From: RH-chloro-G1 sp003670575
Lineage (GTDB): Bacteria > Chloroflexota > Dehalococcoidia > UBA2979
Assembly: GCA_947499615.1 (NCBI GenBank)
Contig: CANMOP010000002.1
Span: forward strand, 62,001 to 126,000
DNA: 64,000 bases
Direction of reading: 5' to 3'
Numbering within the stretch: position 1 is the first letter of the stretch; the number at the start of each line of letters is the position of its first letter. A program made the translations under genes and the position numbers. Below, piece after piece: positions 1 through 6,733 of the stretch. A model generated the notes under the pieces. That model was not told the origin of the DNA and made no database searches. It saw only the letters and a list, made by a program, of their open reading frames with translations.

Positions 1-94
1 CGCTGGTCCTCGTCAGCTGGAGAAGGTCACCGTCGGTACGGTTGAGACCGGCCCGTTCGGCAACGGCTCCTGCTTCCTGGTCACCAAGGAATAG
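1..94 (+). CDS. C-terminal end of a gene cut by the window edge
   Basis: An open frame enters from the left edge (codons counted from base 2) and ends at TAG 92-94, encoding the last 30 residues of a protein, with the tail GPFGNGSCFLVTKE. The frame is followed 32 bases later by a strong perfect hairpin, as expected for the end of a real transcription unit. I do not recognise the family from this tail, so no function is given. Confidence 0.55.
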   Translation, partial: AGPRQLEKVTVGTVETGPFGNGSCFLVTKE

Positions 95-126
95 ATTGGC
101 TCACGGGCTCAGCCCGCGGTCCGAAT

Positions 127-164
127 ACACGAAGCGGCGCCTCGAAAGAGGCGCCGCTTCGTGT
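127..164. terminator. Perfect 17-bp hairpin, bidirectional terminator
   Basis: Arms 127-143 and 148-164 are perfectly complementary with a GAAA tetraloop. The hairpin sits between the ends of a plus-strand gene (94) and a minus-strand gene (253), so it can serve both convergent units. There is no long U-tract. Confidence 0.85.
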
Positions 165-252
165 TGTCCCGTCCTACGCTCGATGCTGGAACCGGCAGAG
201 GTCTGTGCGCATCTGTGGCGGCTCGGAGCCGCGTCCACTCGGCGGAAGACGG

Positions 253-699
253 CTACCCGTCGCCAGTACCGGCCTCCAGCGGCGGCAGGCGTAGCGGCCG
301 CTGCAGCAGTGGATACAACGAACCGAAGAGTCCCGCGCCGGCCAGCCCGCCCGCGAGCGCGGCCAGTGCGTACAACTTGCCCTCACCGATGTTCACGAGG
401 ATCGGGCCCGGGCACATCCCGGTGATTGCCCACCCGATCCCGAACAGCACCCCACCGACGAGGTTGCCTCGATGCAGCGGTTTGGGCGTCACGCTGATCC
501 TCGCGCCGGTGAGGGAGCGACCGTGGCGCTTGATCAGCCACAATCCCGGAGCCGTGAACACCACCGCCGCGCCAATGATCCCGTACAGCTGCAGGTTGGT
601 GAACAGGAACATCCCCTGGATGAAGTTGTAGTCCGCCGCGCCGGACCGACTGAGCGCCAGCCCGAACAGCGTGCCGAGGATGAGAAACAGCACTGGCAT
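253..699 (-). CDS. YeeE/YedE family membrane protein (second half of pair)
   Basis: A 148-residue hydrophobic protein with about four membrane segments and the family signature TGMCPGPILVNIGEG near residue 95. YeeE/YedE proteins move reduced sulfur compounds such as thiosulfate across the inner membrane, using conserved cysteines that pass the substrate through the pore. Here the fold is divided between two genes: this one starts 15 bases after the 168-residue homologue, giving a two-subunit transporter. This arrangement is common in bacteria, often next to rhodanese or sulfide-oxidation genes. Substrate is inferred from the family only. Confidence 0.85.
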   Translation of the reverse strand: MPVLFLILGTLFGLALSRSGAADYNFIQGMFLFTNLQLYGIIGAAVVFTAPGLWLIKRHGRSLTGARISVTPKPLHRGNLVGGVLFGIGWAITGMCPGPILVNIGEGKLYALAALAGGLAGAGLFGSLYPLLQRPLRLPPLEAGTGDG

Positions 700-714
700 C
701 GTGTCCCCCTCCCG

Positions 715-1221
715 CTACGCCGCGAACAGGACGCGGTAGATGACGTTGGTGGTGACCACTCCGGCCGCCATGAAACTGACGGTGGAGATGATGCTCGGCA
801 GCTCGAAGTTGGACAGGCCGAAGATGCCGTGTCCGCTGGTGCAGCCGCCCGCGAGGCGTGTCCCAAAGCCAATGAACGCGCCGCCGGCAAACATCCACGC
901 CAGCTTCCCGGCGGGCCCCCACCCGATCACCGTATCGAACATGCCAAGCGCCCACGTCGGCGACCAATCACCGCCCGCGACCGCCGAGAGCGCGCCGCCG
1001 AGCACGAGCCCGCCGAGGAACCAGAAGCGCCATCGATCCGCCAGCTCCGAGCGCCGGAAGTACGGCACGCGCAGCACCAGCGCGCACGCATCCTCGAACC
1101 CGGTGGAGATGCCCAGTCGGCGGTTCCCGACGTAGAGCAGCACCAGCGTGACGGCGGAGATCATGGCGCCGGCTAGCGCCCAGTGGATCGGCGGCAGGTT
1201 GTGCAGGATCAGGGGCGGCAT
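715..1221 (-). CDS. YeeE/YedE family membrane protein (first half of pair)
   Basis: A 168-residue membrane protein with the hallmark LAGGCTSGHGIFG around residue 124, in which the cysteine corresponds to the sulfur-relay cysteine of YeeE/TsuA proteins. It pairs with the downstream 148-residue gene. A 13-bp hairpin lies between it and the upstream pirin gene, so the pair probably forms its own transcription unit or is partly attenuated from the pirin operon. The start at 1221 gives a protein of normal half-transporter length. Confidence 0.85.
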   Translation of the reverse strand: MPPLILHNLPPIHWALAGAMISAVTLVLLYVGNRRLGISTGFEDACALVLRVPYFRRSELADRWRFWFLGGLVLGGALSAVAGGDWSPTWALGMFDTVIGWGPAGKLAWMFAGGAFIGFGTRLAGGCTSGHGIFGLSNFELPSIISTVSFMAAGVVTTNVIYRVLFAA

Positions 1222-1247
1222 GGGCTGTCTCGATTCCGATGCGATGG

Positions 1248-1281
1248 ATGGCTGCGCTCACCCTACGATGAGCGCAGCCAT
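1248..1281 (-). terminator. 13-bp hairpin after the pirin gene
   Basis: Arms 1248-1260 (ATGGCTGCGCTCA) and 1269-1281 pair perfectly around an 8-base loop. The hairpin lies 5 bases past the pirin stop and upstream of the YeeE/YedE pair, so it probably ends or attenuates the pirin-VOC-YceI transcript. Confidence 0.7.
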
Positions 1282-1286
1282 GACGC

Positions 1287-2240
1287 CTAGTGCGAGGCCG
1301 GGATCACGCCCAGGCGGCCCTGCTTGTAGTCCTCGAACGCCTGGGCGAGTTCCGCGTGGCTGTTCATGACGAACGGGCCGTACCAGGCCACGGGCTCGCC
1401 GATCGGCTGGCCGCCGAGCAGCAGCACGTCGAGGTTGGGGCTGCGCCCCTCCTGCTGTCGGTTGGCGGCGATGGTGAGGGACTCGCCCGGGCCGAAGCGT
1501 ACCAGTTGGCCCAGTCCGGCCGCCCGTCCCTCATCGCCGAACGTTCCGTCGCCGTTCAGCACGTACGCCAGCGCGTTGAACGCTGCTGGCCACGGCAGAC
1601 GGACGCGTGCACCCGGCTGGAGCGTCGCGTGGATCATCGTGATCGGGGTATGCGTCGAGCCGGGTCCGCGGTGCCCATCGAGGCTTCCCGCGATCAGGCG
1701 CAGTAGCGCGCCGCCGTCCGCTGAGGTGAGCAGCACGGTCTCGCTGCCGCGCAGATCCTGGTACCGAGGCGCCAGGAACTTGTCGCTCGATGGGAGGTTC
1801 ACCCACAACTGGAAGCCGTGGAACAGCCCGCCGGAAACCACCAGCGCCTCCGGCGGCCGCTCGATGTGCAGGATGCCCGCACCAGCGGTCATCCATTGGG
1901 TGTCCCCGTTGGTGATCACCCCGCCGCCGCCGTTGGAGTCCTGGTGCTCGAACGTCCCGTCGATCATGTACGTGACAGTTTCGAAGCCGCGGTGGGGGTG
2001 CCACGGCGTGCCCTTCGGCTCGCCTGCGGCCCACTCCACCTCGCCGATTTGATCGAGGTGGATGAACGGGTCGAGTTCCGACATCTCCACGTCGGCGAAG
2101 GCGTGACGCACCGGGAAGCCCTCGCCCTCCAATCCGCGTGGGGCGGTGGTGATGCCTCGGACGGGCCGAGGCAGCGCAGTGGCCTCCGGCTCGAGCACGC
2201 GCGGCAGCGCGAGGTTGTCTGGGACGGTCACGGCAGGCAT
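1287..2240 (-). CDS. Pirin family protein
   Basis: A 317-residue bicupin. The N-terminal cupin carries the pirin motif HPHRGFETVTYMIDG followed by FEHQDSNGG, which provide the metal-binding histidines and glutamate; the C-terminal pirin domain follows. Bacterial pirins act as quercetinase-like dioxygenases or redox-responsive regulators. The start at 2240 (MPAVTV) is preceded by a CGGAG ribosome-binding site; the frame stays open further upstream, but that stretch has no pirin homology. It is the third gene of a YceI-VOC-pirin operon opposite an HxlR regulator, a context that suggests a role in quinone or electrophile stress (inference). Confidence 0.9.
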   Translation of the reverse strand: MPAVTVPDNLALPRVLEPEATALPRPVRGITTAPRGLEGEGFPVRHAFADVEMSELDPFIHLDQIGEVEWAAGEPKGTPWHPHRGFETVTYMIDGTFEHQDSNGGGGVITNGDTQWMTAGAGILHIERPPEALVVSGGLFHGFQLWVNLPSSDKFLAPRYQDLRGSETVLLTSADGGALLRLIAGSLDGHRGPGSTHTPITMIHATLQPGARVRLPWPAAFNALAYVLNGDGTFGDEGRAAGLGQLVRFGPGESLTIAANRQQEGRSPNLDVLLLGGQPIGEPVAWYGPFVMNSHAELAQAFEDYKQGRLGVIPASH

Positions 2241-2298
2241 GGCGTACTCCGTTCTGCCGGGCTGGTGTCCGAGGCTGGCCCGGCGTGCTGCATTGTGA

Positions 2299-2778
2299 TT
2301 AGGTGGTGGTGGCGGTGAACCCGCGGCGATGTAACTCGCCGGTGAGGTCGAGCGGCTTGAGGTCGAACCCACGAGTCGTCCACTCCTCACGGGGGACGGC
2401 CCAGAACAGCTCGAACTCGTTCCCGTCCGGGTCCTTGCCGTACAGACTCAGGCTGGCGCCGTGGTCGGACTGTCCGGTGAACGCGCCCGCGTTCACCAGC
2501 TCCGTGAACGCGGGCGCAAGGTCGGGCAGCGTCTCCGTCTCCCATGCGAGGTGGTAGAGCCCTACGCGGTCTCCACGGCTCGGTCCCGGCGCGTCTGCGC
2601 CGACCTCGAACAGGCCGAGGTCGTGATGGTTTTCGCTGCCGCTGGTCTGCATGAAGTACGCGCGGCCGCCGATGTCCTCAACGACCCGGAAGCCGAGGGT
2701 GTCGCGATAGAACTCCATAGCCCGCTGCGCGTTCCGTACGTAGAGCACCGCGTGGTTCAGACGTTTGATCGCGAACAT
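2299..2778 (-). CDS. VOC family (glyoxalase/extradiol dioxygenase-like) protein
   Basis: A 159-residue single vicinal-oxygen-chelate protein. Likely metal ligands are the histidines in LNHAVLYV and YHLAWETE and the glutamate in FELFWA, the H-H-E pattern of type I extradiol dioxygenases and related enzymes. The segment DPDGNEFELFWA is typical of catechol 2,3-dioxygenase-like members. It lies 26 bases after the YceI gene and 58 bases before the pirin gene on the same strand. The exact substrate cannot be read from the sequence. Confidence 0.87.
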   Translation of the reverse strand: MFAIKRLNHAVLYVRNAQRAMEFYRDTLGFRVVEDIGGRAYFMQTSGSENHHDLGLFEVGADAPGPSRGDRVGLYHLAWETETLPDLAPAFTELVNAGAFTGQSDHGASLSLYGKDPDGNEFELFWAVPREEWTTRGFDLKPLDLTGELHRRGFTATTT

Positions 2779-2804
2779 GTGCTGTCCCTTCCGTGAGTAG
2801 TGGA

Positions 2805-3356
2805 CTACGCCGCAGGGGCGGTTTCACTCACCTGCTGCGCACCGATGAGATCAGCCTCGATGCCGATCTTCACCTTCTTGCCGATCAGCACGCCGCCAGC
2901 CTCGATCGGTGCGTTCCAGGTGAGCCCGAAGAGCTCGCGGTCGATCTCGCCGGCGAGCGAGAGGCCGATCGCGGTGCCGCCCGCGAGGTGCGCGACGGGC
3001 CCGCTGAACTCGCCACGCAATGCCACCTGGTGGGTGATGTTACGGATCGTGAGCGCGCCGTGGATCGTCAGCGCCTCCGCGCCATCCCGCTCCACGTGCT
3101 GGCTCACGAACGTCATCGTCGGGTACTGCTCTGCATCGAAGAAGTCGGTGGAGCGGAGATGAGTGTCGCGATCGGCGTTTCCAGTGGCGAGGCTGGCGAC
3201 GTCCACGGTCGCAGTGACCGTCGCCAGTTCCGGCTGCTGCGGGTCGAGTTCGATGGTCGCGTCGAACGCCTCGAAGCGCCCGCGCACCGTTGCTACCATC
3301 ATGTGGCGGACGCCGAAGGTGACTTCGGAGTGGGTGGGGTCGATCTTCCAGTTCAT
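2805..3356 (-). CDS. YceI family protein
   Basis: A 183-residue lipocalin-like protein that begins WKIDPTHSEVTFGVRHM and contains NRDTHLRS-like and YPTMTFVS segments, all typical of YceI. YceI proteins bind isoprenoid or polyisoprenoid quinone-type lipids in a beta-barrel. No signal peptide is visible, so this member should be cytoplasmic. It is the first gene of the YceI-VOC-pirin operon and faces an HxlR regulator across a region with two nested inverted repeats, so induction through that regulator is likely. Confidence 0.9.
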   Translation of the reverse strand: MNWKIDPTHSEVTFGVRHMMVATVRGRFEAFDATIELDPQQPELATVTATVDVASLATGNADRDTHLRSTDFFDAEQYPTMTFVSQHVERDGAEALTIHGALTIRNITHQVALRGEFSGPVAHLAGGTAIGLSLAGEIDRELFGLTWNAPIEAGGVLIGKKVKIGIEADLIGAQQVSETAPAA

Positions 3357-3377
3357 CTCAGGGCTCCTTCTGTAGTG

Positions 3378-3415
3378 CTTACAACTTGTAAGTAACTATG
3401 CGGAAGGAAGTTACT
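3378..3415. promoter_or_regulatory. Two abutting inverted repeats, probable HxlR operator
   Basis: In the divergent gap between YceI and HxlR genes, CTTACAA-C-TTGTAAG (3378-3392) is a near-perfect palindrome with a one-base centre. It shares its last two bases with a second repeat, AGTAACT (3391-3397) to AGTTACT (3409-3415). HxlR-type dimers bind such GTAA/TTAC palindromes, and the position over both promoters suits control of both transcripts. The regulator assignment is inference from adjacency. Confidence 0.7.
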
Positions 3416-3463
3416 CTTGTCAAGGTGCTAATTGTTCGTAAGATGTGGCTGCGAGGTGCCGAT

Positions 3464-3805
3464 ATGAGTGATGCATCGATCGAGGCGTTCTGTCCGCGCT
3501 TTCACGAGGCCGTCGAACTCATCGGGCGGCGGTGGACGGGCGCGATCCTGCGTGCCCTCTTCTTCGGCACGGAGCGGTTCTCAGACTTCGCGGCTGTCGT
3601 CTCTGGAATGAGCGACCGGCTACTCTCGGAGCGGCTGAAGGAACTGGAGGCGGAGGGGATCGTCGTGCGCACCGTCATCCCCGTGACCCCGGTACGCATT
3701 GAGTACCGGCTGACGGCAAAGGGGCTCGCGTTGCGCCCGGTGGTGGATGCGCTGGCCGCATGGGCGGAGCAGTGGCTGCCGCTTCCGTCCGAGCCCGCTC
3801 GGTAG
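3464..3805 (+). CDS. HxlR family transcriptional regulator
   Basis: A 113-residue winged-helix protein with the HxlR hallmarks FCPRFHEAVELIGRRWTG, an N-terminal cysteine followed by the WT motif, and MSDRLLSERLKELEAEGIV in the recognition region. HxlR regulators sense aldehydes, quinones or disulfide stress, often through that N-terminal cysteine. The start at 3464 has a GAGGTG site 8 bases upstream; an in-frame ATG at 3398 lacks one and would overlap the operator. It is transcribed divergently from YceI-VOC-pirin and probably controls that operon. Confidence 0.88.
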   Translation: MSDASIEAFCPRFHEAVELIGRRWTGAILRALFFGTERFSDFAAVVSGMSDRLLSERLKELEAEGIVVRTVIPVTPVRIEYRLTAKGLALRPVVDALAAWAEQWLPLPSEPAR

Positions 3806-3934
3806 AGGCCGCGCACGGCCCGGCGTGTCCCGTATCGTCTCGGCGTCTATTGTACGGTGGCACCTCTGATCGGGCCGCGGCCGTACGGCTGAACGCGGCG
3901 TCCGGCCACGCGGACGCCTGAGACAGGACACCTG

Positions 3935-4834
3935 ATGGGACGAGTATTTCTTGAGGTCGTGTTGCCGGTGGCGCTGGTCGCCGTGCTGGGCGGCTTGGTG
4001 GGGCACTGGCGAAAGGTGGCGCTGCCGCCGGTCTCCGCGCTGGTGTTCTATCTGTTCAGTCCAGCGCTCGTCTTCCACTCGCTGTCCACGACCACGCTGT
4101 CCGCAAACGCATCGCTCCGCATCGTGGCGGTGATGCTGGCCACCTTCGTCGCGATGTACCTGGCGGCGCGGCTCTGGTCCTGGCTCGCGGGGCACGATGC
4201 TTCGTGGCGCGCCGGATTCGCGTTGGGCGCCACCACTCCGAACTCCGGCAACATGGGATTGCCCGTCGCGATGCTGGCCTTCGGCAAAGAGGGGTTTGAG
4301 GTCGCGGTGATGAACTTCGTTGCCGGGGCGGTGTTGGCGAACTCGGGTGGGATCGCGATCGCCGCTGCGGCCAGCGGCTCCAGCGCGCAGGCGTGGCGCG
4401 CTCCATTCCGATTCCCCGCCGTGTACGCGGCGGCCGCAGGTGTGCTGGTGAACGCGCTCGGCATTCACCTCCCGGTGACCATCGACGCGCCGATCACGAC
4501 GCTCGCCGGGGCCGCGGTGCCGGTCATGTTGGTCGTGCTGGGGCTCCAGTTGCGTCAGGCGGTTGGTGCTGACCACCTGATGGACACCGTCGCGGTGAAC
4601 GCCGGTCGGCTGTTGATCGCGCCGGTGGTGACCTGGTTCGCCGCCACCGCGCTGGGCCTCGATGGCATCGAGCGCGGGACGCTCACCGTGCTGTCGGCGA
4701 TGCCGACGGCTGTGCTGGCGACGATCCTAGCGACGGAGTTCCACGCGCAGCCGGGCTTCGTCACGCGCACGGTCGTCACCTCGACGGTGTTGAGCATGCT
4801 GACGTTGACGGTGCTGATCACGCTCGTGCGCTAG
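3935..4834 (+). CDS. AEC family transporter (auxin efflux carrier fold)
   Basis: A 299-residue protein with about ten membrane segments. The pattern TTPNSGNMGLPVAMLAFG near residue 105 is the AEC family signature, and the second half repeats the five-helix topology. Bacterial AEC members export or exchange small dicarboxylates or amino acids; the substrate here is unknown. It is monocistronic on the plus strand. Its TAG stop overlaps the TAG stop of the convergent TauE gene within one CTAG tetramer at 4831-4834. Confidence 0.88.
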   Translation: MGRVFLEVVLPVALVAVLGGLVGHWRKVALPPVSALVFYLFSPALVFHSLSTTTLSANASLRIVAVMLATFVAMYLAARLWSWLAGHDASWRAGFALGATTPNSGNMGLPVAMLAFGKEGFEVAVMNFVAGAVLANSGGIAIAAAASGSSAQAWRAPFRFPAVYAAAAGVLVNALGIHLPVTIDAPITTLAGAAVPVMLVVLGLQLRQAVGADHLMDTVAVNAGRLLIAPVVTWFAATALGLDGIERGTLTVLSAMPTAVLATILATEFHAQPGFVTRTVVTSTVLSMLTLTVLITLVR

Positions 4835-5595
4835 CGCTGTAGCAGCAGCACAGTCGCGATGACCGCCCCGTAGCCGATGATCCCGGTGCGCAGCACTCGC
4901 GGGCTGATGCGCCGTGCGAAGTGCACGCCGACGTATCCGCCAACGATGGAGGCGACCGCCATCACGCCCGCCGGGCCCCACGCGACATCGGCCCGCAATG
5001 CGAACACCACCAGCGCGGTGAAGTTGATGATCATCGCCAGCATGCCTTTGATGGCGTTGGAGTGGTGCAGGTTGTCCGGGGCGAGGATGCCGAGGATCGC
5101 CAGCATCAGGATGCCGATGCCCGCACCGAAGTATCCGCCGTACACGCCGACGAGAAAGATGCCGACGTGCAGCATTGGCGAGGTTGTCGTGGTGTCGTCC
5201 GCGGAGCGCACGCCGAGCATCGTCAGCTTCGACAGCCGAGGCTGCAGATACAGCAGTATGCACGCGAAGTAGATCAGGAACGGCACCACCGCGCGGAACG
5301 CCTGGTCCGAGGTGGAGAGCAGCAATACGGAGCCGACCAGCCCACCCAGCACGCTGGGGATCGTGAGTGCCGCCACCCGCGTTCCACGCTCGCCGAGCTC
5401 GCGGCGATAGGCGAGCGACCCGCCGATCGTCCCCGGCCAGATCGCGACCGTATTCGTGACGTTCGCGACCTTCGATGAGTAGCCGGCCGCCATGAGCGCG
5501 GGGAACGCGATGAGGGTGCCGCCACCCGCGACTGCGTTGACCGCGCCCGCAGCGCCGGACGCCACCGCGAGCCCGATGAGCGTGAGTGGATCCAA
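4831..5595 (-). CDS. Sulfite exporter TauE/SafE family permease
   Basis: A 254-residue membrane protein whose first half contains AGAVNAVAGGGTLIAFPALM and whose second half contains GVYGGYFGAGIGILML, the two internal repeats of the TauE/SafE family. These permeases export sulfite, sulfoacetate or related anions. The start is a TTG at 5595, preceded by AGGGGA and giving LDPLTLIGLAVASG; no ATG is suitably placed, and longer forms would run through the divergent carboxypeptidase promoter. It converges with the AEC gene, sharing CTAG for both stop codons. Confidence 0.85.
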   Translation of the reverse strand: MDPLTLIGLAVASGAAGAVNAVAGGGTLIAFPALMAAGYSSKVANVTNTVAIWPGTIGGSLAYRRELGERGTRVAALTIPSVLGGLVGSVLLLSTSDQAFRAVVPFLIYFACILLYLQPRLSKLTMLGVRSADDTTTTSPMLHVGIFLVGVYGGYFGAGIGILMLAILGILAPDNLHHSNAIKGMLAMIINFTALVVFALRADVAWGPAGVMAVASIVGGYVGVHFARRISPRVLRTGIIGYGAVIATVLLLQR

Positions 5596-5693
5596 GATGG
5601 TCCCCTGTCGGATACGCGGACGGTGACAGAACGTGGTCGCAGCATGCCGGAGCGTACCGCCGCTGTCACCTCGCGCGGTACGCTGGCGTCCTG

Positions 5694-6518
5694 ATGCGTC
5701 AGGCTCACGCCGCGTTACTGCTCGTATTCGTCTCGTTCGCTGGCCTCCCGGTGGGCTGTGACGTGCCGTCCGGCGCGGGGCGTGGCATCGCGGACGGCGG
5801 GCACGCAGGAGCGCCGACGGCAGCCGATGGCGCGAGGCCGGTGACGTCCTCCACAGCGGCCCCCGTAGCGCCCGTGTCACCTCGCACAGTCGAGGAGCGG
5901 GCGCTGCTGCGGGTGGTCAGCAAGCAGGCCCCGCTGGGCGCTGCCTACGTACCCGCGGAGCTGGTGGGCCTGCCGGAGCCGGCCGTGTCGCCGGGGCTGG
6001 GCACGCTCCAACTCACCCGCCCGGCGAGCGAGGCGCTGCTGGCGATGCAGGTAGCGGCGCGGGCAGCAGGCCTCGATGTGCGAGTGCAGTCGGCGTACCG
6101 ATCCTTCGAGGTGCAGCAGCAGGTGCATGGTGCGCTGGCCGCACGGCTCGGCGAGCCGGAAGCCTCCAGGCGGAGCGCGCCGCCGGGGTACAGCGAGCAT
6201 CAACTCGGCACCGTCGTCGACCTCACCACCGCCTCGGTCGGGTGGGGGCTCAACGCTCGCTTCGCGGCTACCGCGGAGGGGCTGTGGTTGGCCGCGAACG
6301 CGCCCACGTTCGGTTTCGCGCTCAGCTATCCCGAGGGTGCAGAGGCGGTCACGGGCTACGTCTATGAGCCGTGGCATCTCCGCTTCATCGGCTCCTCGCG
6401 TGCCGCCGAGTGGCAACGCAGCGGAGTGACCCTCGTCGAGTACCTCGGGCGGGTGGGCGGTGCGTCCCCAGAGCCCTCACTCTCGGCCCCTCTCCCACGT
6501 CGTGGGAGAGGGGAGTAG
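5694..6518 (+). CDS. M15 family D-Ala-D-Ala carboxypeptidase, VanY type, exported
   Basis: A 274-residue protein with a hydrophobic N-terminal segment ending in GLPVGC, a lipobox-like sequence. The catalytic domain has the VanY motifs SAYRSFEVQQ, GYSEHQLGTVVDL (zinc His and Asp) and YEPWHLRFIG (catalytic Glu and zinc His). It should trim the terminal D-alanine of peptidoglycan stem peptides outside the membrane. The ATG at 5694 fits the start of the signal sequence, although no clear ribosome-binding site precedes it. The last 14 or so residues are encoded by a copy of the G/C-run repeat found elsewhere in the window, so the original C-terminus was probably replaced. Confidence 0.88.
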   Translation: MRQAHAALLLVFVSFAGLPVGCDVPSGAGRGIADGGHAGAPTAADGARPVTSSTAAPVAPVSPRTVEERALLRVVSKQAPLGAAYVPAELVGLPEPAVSPGLGTLQLTRPASEALLAMQVAARAAGLDVRVQSAYRSFEVQQQVHGALAARLGEPEASRRSAPPGYSEHQLGTVVDLTTASVGWGLNARFAATAEGLWLAANAPTFGFALSYPEGAEAVTGYVYEPWHLRFIGSSRAAEWQRSGVTLVEYLGRVGGASPEPSLSAPLPRRGRGE

Positions 6519-6629
6519 GCGGCAACTCCGCTTCAGGCCCCCTCACCCTTTACGGGGGAGGGCTGGGGTGGGGGTCTCGGTGAGGGCCCCCTCGCCCCGT
6601 TCGCGGGGAGAGGGTTGGGGTGAGGGCTC
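6471..6629. repeat. G/C-run intergenic repeat, copy A
   Basis: A composite element bounded by 10-bp inverted ends, GAGCCCTCAC (6471-6480) and GTGAGGGCTC (6620-6629). Inside is a 13-bp-arm palindrome centred on 6500 (6487-6513) and a block matching, in reverse, the core CCCCACC..CCCTCCCCC seen near 17.9, 33.1 and 55.3 kb. Its left part overlaps the last codons of the carboxypeptidase gene. It resembles dispersed REP-like intergenic elements; no transposase is nearby. Confidence 0.8.
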
Positions 6630-6664
6630 TGAGGTGGGGGCGGGCTCATGGCCCCCCGGATAAC

Positions 6665-6696
6665 AGGAAGGGCGGGCCCGCAGGCCCGCCCTTCCT
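6665..6696. terminator. Perfect 14-bp hairpin between convergent genes
   Basis: Arms 6665-6678 and 6683-6696 (AGGAAGGGCGGGCC and its complement) pair perfectly around CGCA. The hairpin lies between the ends of the carboxypeptidase gene and the molybdenum hydroxylase gene and can terminate both. Confidence 0.85.
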
Positions 6697-6733
6697 CATC
6701 TCGTTGCCGAGAAGGTAGTCGATGTAGCGTGGG

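Noticed and set aside
6471..6629. CRISPR array
   Set aside because: The repeats are not regularly spaced, there are no unique spacers of constant length and no cas genes nearby.
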